NCBI GenBank assembly: GCA_001600615.1
Contig: BCKK01000001.1
Location: 115,641-179,640, forward strand
Length of the DNA stretch: 64,000 bases
Direction of reading: 5' to 3'
Origin: Dioszegia crocea
Taxonomy: Eukaryota > Basidiomycota > Tremellomycetes > Tremellales > Bulleribasidiaceae
The position numbers were made by a program, and so were the translations under genes. The notes under the pieces were generated by a model. The model had not been told where the DNA came from. It searched no databases and was given only the letters and a program-made list of their open reading frames with translations. Positions 57,247-64,000 of the stretch are shown here, in pieces (the stretch's first letter is position 1; the number at the start of each line of letters is the position of its first letter).

Positions 57247-57969
57247 CTACTTCTTGGTCCACCGCTTATACGCAAGGTAAGAGATACCCGCAAACACCGC
57301 CGCCGTTCCAACAATGGCCAAAGCGGTCGGACGCTCTGTCTCTGATCCCGCGTCTGATCGCCTGGAGTATCCACTCCGGGTTCGCCTTCCTGTACCCACA
57401 CCTGACACGGGCATTTCACCACTGACCACACCTTCAAACTCATCCAGGATACCTTCCGTCTCGCACACCCTGTCCTCCAAGTATCGTCGCGACGTTAACT
57501 CTCCCCGTTCACTAGCCTCTCTCAACTCCGCATCAACCCTATTCATGACGTGCATCATGTCCTTGAATGACTTGTCATCGTCACTTGGCTCGGTCGTTCT
57601 CCGCATAGCATCCGCCAGCATCCAACTTGCCACCCGCTGACTCTTGCACGCGAGCATGTGATGGTGCCCATCATTGTTGGCGAACTTGGGTCTCTCGCTC
57701 GCCCAGTCATCGTACTCCTTGCTGAACTGCTCATCGTACGTTTCATATAGGGCTTCGGAGACTGTCTTTTGATTGGCCTCACACCTCGCAAGCAGAGATC
57801 TGTAGGAGCCGTTGCGGGATTTTGACTTGAAGGACGGTTTGGGGCTGAAGTTGAGGTCTGTTGTGTAGTCGGATTGGCCGGCACGGGAGGATTTGGTAGA
57901 CTTGTCTTTCCCAGACTTGGATCGTCCTGGTACCCAGCTCCAGCGGTTACTTTTCTTTGAGAGGCGCAT
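57247..57969 (-). CDS. Tail-anchored protein C, unknown function
   Basis: Seen: a single exon, 240 aa from ATG 57969; the frame stays open upstream (another ATG at 58152), but that part reads like leader sequence. A basic Ser/Lys-rich N-terminus (SKKSNRWSWVPGRSKSGKDK) precedes a charged helical domain (EALYETYDEQFSKEYDDWAS, MHVMNRVDAELREASERG, RVCETEGILDEFEGVVSG). A basic linker and one terminal hydrophobic segment follow: ALAIVGTAAVFAGISYLAYK then RWTKK. The end resembles protein A. No signal peptide. Function unknown; probably the third member of the local family, though similarity of the helical domains is weak by eye. Confidence 0.72.
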   Translation of the reverse strand: MRLSKKSNRWSWVPGRSKSGKDKSTKSSRAGQSDYTTDLNFSPKPSFKSKSRNGSYRSLLARCEANQKTVSEALYETYDEQFSKEYDDWASERPKFANNDGHHHMLACKSQRVASWMLADAMRRTTEPSDDDKSFKDMMHVMNRVDAELREASERGELTSRRYLEDRVCETEGILDEFEGVVSGEMPVSGVGTGRRTRSGYSRRSDAGSETERPTALAIVGTAAVFAGISYLAYKRWTKK

Positions 57970-58484
57970 GTCTGTACGAATGTGCTGGTGGGGAGTGTAG
58001 GGTGGGTGTAGGTAGGTATAAGAGGGGTAGTGATATGATATCGAAGAGGGGCGGTAATATTGGTGAATACTTGAGGAGGGGGGATGATGTGATGATGAGC
58101 TGAACCGGATCACAGCCTCTCTGCGCCATCGCAACCACCTGGTACCGTCCATGCTCAACTTCCTTTGTCTTCCCCCCTGTAACGGAAGGATCCTTAGTGG
58201 GTGAAAACGCGTTTGGATCTTTCCCCTGACGGGGTCTGAGACGCGTGTGAGCAGTCAGCACAACGTACAACCGAACCTCGAGTCTAGTCCGAAATCAGAT
58301 GAGTATTTAGCCTAGATCAGCATACTCACTATAATACATCTAGTCACACAGCAGGACATCTAGCCTTCCCACCCGAAAAAGTCTCAACCTCCCGCTGACT
58401 TTCACGTTCTCCCAAATGTCCAAGATGATCAATCCAGCTATCCCTGTGTCTTCCCATTCCGCAGTACGTTCCCCCTCTCTCCCG
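57970..58484. promoter_or_regulatory. Upstream region of gene C with two ACGCGT boxes
   Basis: ACGCGT at 58207-58212 and 58241-58246, about 240-275 bp upstream of the gene C start. No coding frame supported. Confidence 0.3.
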
Positions 58485-59482
58485 CTATATCTTCCCATTG
58501 AGCAAGTTGATAATCATCTCCCGTCCTGTGATCCGGGCGGTATGGTAGAATGTAATGAAATCAAGGGTGGAGAAGAGGGTATCGGCCAGGCCGAAGGGAA
58601 GCATAGGAGGGATCCAGCCTGGGTAATCAGCCAGGATTTCGAGTCATCCACTGTGCAGAAACTCGAACAAAGAGAACATACCCTGAGCATACTCCAAAGC
58701 CCAACTTTCAGGACCCATAGTGTACTGCTTTACCACACCTCGGCGCATATGATGGACATCTCCCGGATTGTAGACTTCCCGAGTGAGTGCGCCGGCTTCA
58801 TATGCTGTTTGTTGGCCTGTGAGGATATGGAAATAGTCGTCTGCTGTGTGTCGACCGCTGTGGCCTTCGATACCGACTGCTGAGCCGAAGATGATCAGAT
58901 ACCTGGGGATTAGCCGTGTGGCGGGGAGTAATTCGACCCTGATGACCGGACTCAAAGCGGCTATGCGGCTACGGTTTCGCGCCTTCCTCCATGACTGCCA
59001 TCTCTCCATTTCCCTCTCCCCCTGAAACAGGCAGAACCGAAGAAGCAGACTTACTCCGAGATACTAGCGTGCACGATATACATACTCCCCATGGCTCCAC
59101 CGGCATTATTAAACACCCACTCGCTTCGGTCCATGAAGTCCGTGTTGATCCTGACACCCGGATTCTCCCTCTTGATGGTATGTAAGAGAGTCTCGACAAG
59201 AGCGGTAGTATTGGGTGAAGAAGAGGTATGAGCGCCTGAAGCCTCAAGTTCGGATAACGTGCGAAGGACTGCAGAGTGGAGAGAAGGAGGATTGAGGCGG
59301 TAGAATTTGTGCTGTAGTATGAGCTTGACCCAGAGTTGGCAGTGGGAGTTACTTACGTTGATCGTATTGGCCAAAGAGTATAGGACGGCAATGACCAGAA
59401 CTACTCCTGCTCGGATACCCCATTTCTTCCCTAGGCCAGATGGAGCTGGAGCTGGGCGTTTGGAGGCTGATTTAGAAGCCAT
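58485..59482 (-). CDS. ERG2: C-8 sterol isomerase Erg2, copy A
   Basis: Seen: four exons (59482-59357, 59311-59055, 58902-58682, 58618-58485), 245 aa. One N-terminal membrane helix ([18 protein letters not shown]) precedes the ERG2/sigma-1-receptor-like domain: [97 protein letters not shown]. Known: converts fecosterol to episterol in the ER in ergosterol synthesis; target of morpholine-type inhibitors. The conserved EGHTG reads EGHSG here, a mild change. Copy B lies 0.8 kb further on with the same exon boundaries. Confidence 0.93.
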
Positions 59483-60283
59483 TTTGCGGGGTGGGGTCTC
59501 GGGGTGAAGATTTTCTACTGCTTCTCCGCAGTCTTATAAGGCTGCCAAGAGGTGTTATACGAGGTGGTGCGATGTATACCTTGTGTGGTGTTGATAGGTA
59601 TGGCACGACGTTTCATAAATTTTGGCACCGAGCTCGACGCGTCGTCTAACTTACGTTACCTCCGGGACGTTCTCGGCAGATGTACACGGTCGATACAAGG
59701 TGTAGTCAAAGCGTGAATATCAAGCAGAACGGTATAGTGTCGAATGATACTCATGATGTAGGTACGATGGACTGTACGAGGGCTAGATTCCGCATCAGTG
59801 TCATCAAGGCACAAAGTGTGGCCTTCGCGGAGAAGAACGCAGACTGGTAGTTTTCGATCGGTCGCCGGTCCTCCTTCACAGCATCTGACTGTACATCAGA
59901 AGACCCACGCCTTGCCTATGGTCTCCGACTCAGATGATGGAATCCTATGCACCAATCGTGCACTGGTACGCGTCATAAATATCAAGCAATTTGGGCAGTG
60001 TCCATTGCACGAGCAATGTCAATTTGGACACCTGACAATGAGTAAATGAGACCATTAGCGTCATCCGAGTATCCCTCTCAAAACAAGCATCAAGCCGTGA
60101 ATATGCTTTTATGCAAAATGTGTTGAACTCTCTTTAACCCCTTTGTTTCCCTTAACCCAAACCTCCACGCCGGGAGGGATATGTCGTCTCCTTCCTCCAC
60201 TTTTTCTCCACACCAACACCCACCATATTTCTCCATGGCCGTCATTCCTCTTTCACCTGCCCTGGCCTGACACGAGCCACCGA
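59483..60283. other. Spacer between the tandem ERG2 copies
   Basis: Upstream region of copy A, with ACGCGT at 59637-59642. No supported gene. Confidence 0.35.
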
Positions 60284-61920
60284 CTAGATCTTGCCCTGCA
60301 GCAAATTGTACAGCATCTCCCTTCCGACAATCCGGAGAGTGTGGTAGCCCGTGACAAAGTCTAAAGTGGAGAAGATTGTATCGGCAAATCCGAAGGGGAA
60401 CATGGGGAGGATCCATCCTGCTGAGTCAGCGGGAGTGTCTTAAGATGATTTAGGGCTGTAAGTCTCGGCTTCAGATCGAGACCACGAGGTCTAGCCTTGG
60501 CCGGTGGATGAAGACTGGGGACGGCGGATGGGGATGGGTTTGGATAAGAGCCTCGTCAAGGGGATATCTCAAGGAGCGGTCCAGCTTCTCTCCATCCACC
60601 GCTTGCCCTCCTCTCCTCCTCTTCCCCAAAGTCCCAAATTTTAGTCGCTCCACGCCGTTATTTGCTCCCAAAGGTCTCCTGCCACTTTCACCTCTCAATC
60701 GATACACGACGCATCTTCCGTCTTTTCCCCACTTGGACTAATCCCACCTTCCTCTCCCTCGCCCTTCCTTTCCCTTCAATGTCCGGCGCATTCTCCTTCC
60801 CCTCACTGCATCCCACCTCCTTCCTACCTTTCCATCCCCGCAAACCACAAACCCAGAATCGCAAAGCACAAACCCCAATCCCAACCCAACTTACCTCGCG
60901 CATACTCCAACGCCCAACTCTCAGGCTCCATAACATACTGCTTAACGACTCCTCGTTTCAAATGGTGGCAATCTCCAGGTAGGTACATCTCCCTACTGAG
61001 TGCTCCGGCCTCATATGCTGTCTGTTGACCAGTAAGGATATGGAAATAGTCATCTGCGGTGTGTCGGCCTGTGTGACCTTCGATCCCTACGGCTGAGCCG
61101 AAAATGAGGAGGTACCTGACCATCAGCACTGTCTTTTCTCGCTTGACACTCAAGCCAGAAACTAAAAGGGTGGGACTGGACTTACTCGGTTATACTAGCG
61201 TGTACAACATACATACTCCCCATAGCACCACCCGCAACGTTAAACAACCACTCGTCACGATTTTGAAAATCTGTATTGAGACGTATACGCGGATTCTCCC
61301 TTTTGACAGTTGCGAGTAGAGTCTCAATGACGGCGGTGGCGTTGGGGTTGGAAGGTGTGTGAATGCCTGAAGCTTCTAGGTCGGCGAGTGTGCGGAGGAC
61401 GGCCGAGTGGAGGTTGGGCGGGTTTAGGAGATAGAAGTGGTGCTGTGGGTCAGCAATTGTGTTGAGCGGGCTTGGGCAAAGATGGGGAGGGAGAGAAGGG
61501 GAGAGGGGAGAGGGGAGAGAAGGGGAAGGAGAGGTGGTAAGGTTGAGTATAGGAGGGGAGAAGAAGGAGAGGAGTTGTGGGAGGAAGGAGGTGCGGCATC
61601 AAGCCGCAATGAGAGAGAGGAAGGAGTGTCATAGGTTGAGAACCCAGCCATATTCCAGCCTCAACAGCTCGGCTCTCCCGTCCTCTCTCCCCTCCTCCTC
61701 TCCAACCCCACTCAGCTCTCCGCTACACAGCACCAAAATCCCACGCCAACCCCCTACTCACATTGATGCTATTAGCAAAAGCATACAACACCCCAATAGC
61801 CAAAATCGCAACAGCCCTCACGCCCCATTTCTTAGTCGCACTTTCAAGGACAGGTGTGGACGGTAATGAAGCTTTTGCCTGAGCTTTGAGGGACGAAGCG
61901 GGGGAGTTGGAGTGCACCAT
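60284..61920 (-). CDS. ERG2: C-8 sterol isomerase Erg2, copy B
   Basis: Seen: four exons (61920-61762, 61442-61186, 61115-60895, 60417-60284), 256 aa. Same phases and boundaries as copy A. N-terminal helix [19 protein letters not shown], then [102 protein letters not shown] is canonical here, while FNNAGG of copy A reads FNVAGG. The first and third introns (319 and 477 nt) are far longer than in copy A (45 and 63 nt). Both copies look intact, so neither is an obvious pseudogene. Confidence 0.93.
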
Positions 61921-62069
61921 TGGAAAGTCTTCTGATGCTGGAGAAGGCGAGGGAAGGCAAGGCGAGGTACAGAGGTTGTGTTCAATTCATTCCAAGCAAT
62001 TGAGCTGACCCTCCCCCGGGCTGGGGGCTGGTTTCAGAGGCGGGGAGGGGAGGGGAGGGGTCCCATCAG

Positions 62070-62149
62070 ACGCGTCAACGCGTCATATCTGGACCTTGGA
62101 TAGGCGGTGATCATATTCAGGGAAGAGAGCTATTGGACGCGTGACGCGT
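62070..62149. promoter_or_regulatory. Four ACGCGT boxes upstream of ERG2 copy B
   Basis: ACGCGT at 62070-62075, 62078-62083, 62137-62142 and 62144-62149, 150-230 bp upstream of the copy B start at 61920. This is the densest such cluster in the window. MBF-type binding is inference. Confidence 0.4.
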
Positions 62150-62323
62150 TTTCTACTGAGGGGCGGGCTCTGACGTGGCTTTAGCTAGTCCTGACCTTGC
62201 CATGGCCACCTTGGATTCACCATGGCATTGCTACTAGCTATAGCTTTGCATTCACGGAACATTCCATACTCTTGGATATGGGGCTATATATCTCTTTAAG
62301 GGTTCTCAACAACTTTCACGCCT

Positions 62324-62337
62324 CCCCCCCCCCCCCC
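62324..62337. repeat. Poly-C run of 14
   Basis: Homopolymer about 50 bp beyond the SUB2 stop codon, likely in its 3' UTR. Length may be unreliable in any assembly. Confidence 0.8.
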
Positions 62338-62383
62338 TTACTTTTCCCGGTCTTCTCCATTCCGCCTTGCCCATGTCTCCGCT

Positions 62384-64000
62384 TTACGAAGTCACTACCC
62401 CATCAGCTCGATCTCGACTCACTTCAACCAACAGGACTCACTGTATGTAGAAGGATCAACAGTATCGGGCAAAGTAGGAATAGCAACTGTGAATCGATCT
62501 TGAATCTTTTGCAGTACCTCCTTGTCGGCATCGCTAGAAACGAATGAAATGGCTAGACCTTTTGTACCGAATCGACCAGCTCGGCCTACTCTGTGGAGGT
62601 ATGAGTCGGCGTCTCCTGGTGCGTCCTAATCTCTGTCAGCTTATTTCAACTCGGTGAAGGGGACAGCTCACATAGTTGATGACGACATTGACACGCTCGA
62701 CGTCGATTCCTCGACCGAAAATGTCGGTAGCGACCAGAATACGTTTTTCGAATGCCTTGAATTGCTGGAATCGGGAGATACTAAAGGATGAGCTGTAGTC
62801 CGCTATCTTCTGGGTACTCGGAAACTCACCGTTCGGGCTGGGTCAAAGCAGAGTGAATACAGATAGAAGGGAAGTTGCACTCCTGTAGCAAAGCGTCGAG
62901 CTGAGTCGCTCGGGCAACAGACTTGACAAAGATGCAAACCTGCTATCAGCTCAATTCCCCAATGCCAAAAGTAAAGACGTACCTGGTTAAACTCGAGGTT
63001 ATCGAGCAAGTCGTTCAACTTCCTGTTCTTCTCCTTCTCTTCCAACTTGAGGAAGTACTGCTGCAGACCGTGAAGGGTGAGCTTGGTCTCGTCGTCGACG
63101 TAGATTTCGAGAGGCTAGAAGTTAGCTCTGATTCAAGTTAAAACTCACACTCTGCATAAACTTCTTGCAGGTCGTTCGGATCTCCTTGGAAAGGGTAGCC
63201 GAAAACATCATGACCTGTTTGTGGTGGGGTGTGGCGCGGAAGATTTCTTGAACGTCGCGTCGCATGTCTGAAGGGGAGAAAGAATGGTAAGCTAATGTCC
63301 ACTTCGAGTGATCGCCAAAGGGAGGGAAGGGGCGGGAAGGGGCCGGGCGAAGAAGAAGATGGTGGCGTAGGGTAAGAAAGTCGAGAAGGAGGCTGGTTCG
63401 CGCCGAGTTGAAGACTGGCCGAGACTCCCTCCAGACATCCCGCTAAGACGCCATTTCCTCCGGGTCTTTCTCCAGCGACACGTAATCGGTCGATCCACGC
63501 AGTATGAAGCGACCGCAACGCCCCATACCGCTGGATATGGCGAATAGTTTCCCGTAGTAAAGAAGAGTGGGAAAAGGGGTAATATTCCGCCCGGGTAGAT
63601 TGAAGGGTAGATTGAAGGTGATCCAGAGCTGAAACTAACCAAGCTGTTCAAGCATCTTGTCGCACTCGTCCAAGACAAAGTGCTTGACCTTGTCCGCCTT
63701 GAGCTTCTTGTCTCGAACGAGCGCCATCATTCGACCGGGGGTACCGACGACGATATGCGGGCACTTGTCCTTGGACGCGAGCTTCTCCTGATCGGCCGAA
63801 ATGGGGACACCGCCGTAGAATACGTCTGTTCGGACGTTGGTCATGAATTTTGAGAATCGGGCGAATTCATTTCGGATTTGATAGGCGAGTTCTCGAGTAT
63901 GGCAGAGAATGACAATTCCGACTTCGCCATCGACGGGTTCGCTAGAGGTCAGCGCAAATTAGACCAAGAAGAAGAAGAAGAACGTACATTTGCTGTAAGC
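62384..64000 (-). CDS. SUB2: DEAD-box RNA helicase Sub2/UAP56 (5' end outside window)
   Basis: Seen: exons 64000-63988 (partial), 63941-63640, 63267-63149, 63114-62983, 62939-62830, 62780-62672, 62625-62442 and 62394-62384. Motifs in order: [15 protein letters not shown] (Ia), [14 protein letters not shown] block, [14 protein letters not shown] (Ib), VLDECDKML (motif II DECD, diagnostic), [11 protein letters not shown] (III), [15 protein letters not shown] (IV), [19 protein letters not shown] (V) and [16 protein letters not shown] (VI). Known: Sub2 is an ATPase for spliceosome assembly and, in TREX, mRNA export. The last exon is 11 nt (end M-T-S-stop). The intron 63268-63639 is 372 nt. The Walker A motif lies beyond the right edge. 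Confidence 0.95.

Noticed and set aside
61443..61761. GGGAGAGGGG-rich tract giving long open frames
   Set aside because: Lies within intron 1 of ERG2 copy B; open because of its skewed composition.
1..64000. CRISPR arrays, insertion sequences, rRNA genes, retroelement polyproteins
   Set aside because: I looked for regularly spaced repeats, transposase or reverse-transcriptase motifs and rRNA cores and saw none.

Overview
The window is eukaryotic nuclear DNA from a basidiomycete fungus, most likely a Tremellomycete yeast (inference). The evidence is dense genes on both strands with many short introns (mostly about 30-70 nt), GTGAGT/GTAAGT donors, CTGAC/CTGAT branch sites close to yAG acceptors, an intron-bearing tRNA-Arg, and recognisable fungal orthologues (RAD6, CHS7, ERG2, SUB2, RRP43, RRP14, DGK1, ZRG17). 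Introns were placed by hand. Every intact multi-exon gene with both ends in the window sums to a whole number of codons; several introns were fixed by family conservation.

Layout. 1-9 kb: a WSC-domain surface protein (cut by the left edge), a GT18-like Golgi glycosyltransferase, a tRNA-Arg(UCU) and a ZRG17-like zinc transporter. 9-25 kb: RAD6, a broken lineage-specific gene, a large unknown protein, a bHLH factor, a carnosine-N-methyltransferase-like enzyme with a His-rich insert, a tandem pair of F-box genes (the first with a nonsense codon) and a METTL21/EFM6-like methyltransferase. 25-34 kb: divergent CHS7 and a GH5 glucanase with a ricin-type lectin module, then a long non-coding stretch and a bZIP factor. 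35-45 kb: two tandem small unknown proteins (one interrupted), a kinase joining a CRIB motif to an NDR/LATS catalytic domain, a small unknown gene, DGK1 and RRP43. 46-50 kb: a gene-like remnant and RRP14. 50-58 kb: three proteins with C-terminal single membrane anchors, interleaved with a conserved unknown gene and an ArfGAP. 58-64 kb: a tandem pair of ERG2 sterol isomerases and SUB2 (cut by the right edge).

Themes. Cell-surface and membrane genes are common (WSC, GT18, CHS7, GH5, ERG2 x2, DGK1). Paired ACGCGT (MluI-box) motifs lie in several of their upstream regions. Recent duplication is the strongest pattern: F-box pair, ERG2 pair, small unknown pair, tail-anchored trio, and an exon duplication inside one of the trio. 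Several duplicated or lineage-specific members carry in-frame stops. The most unusual items are the CRIB-NDR kinase, the tail-anchored cluster with its repeated exon module, and the recurring in-frame TAG codons.
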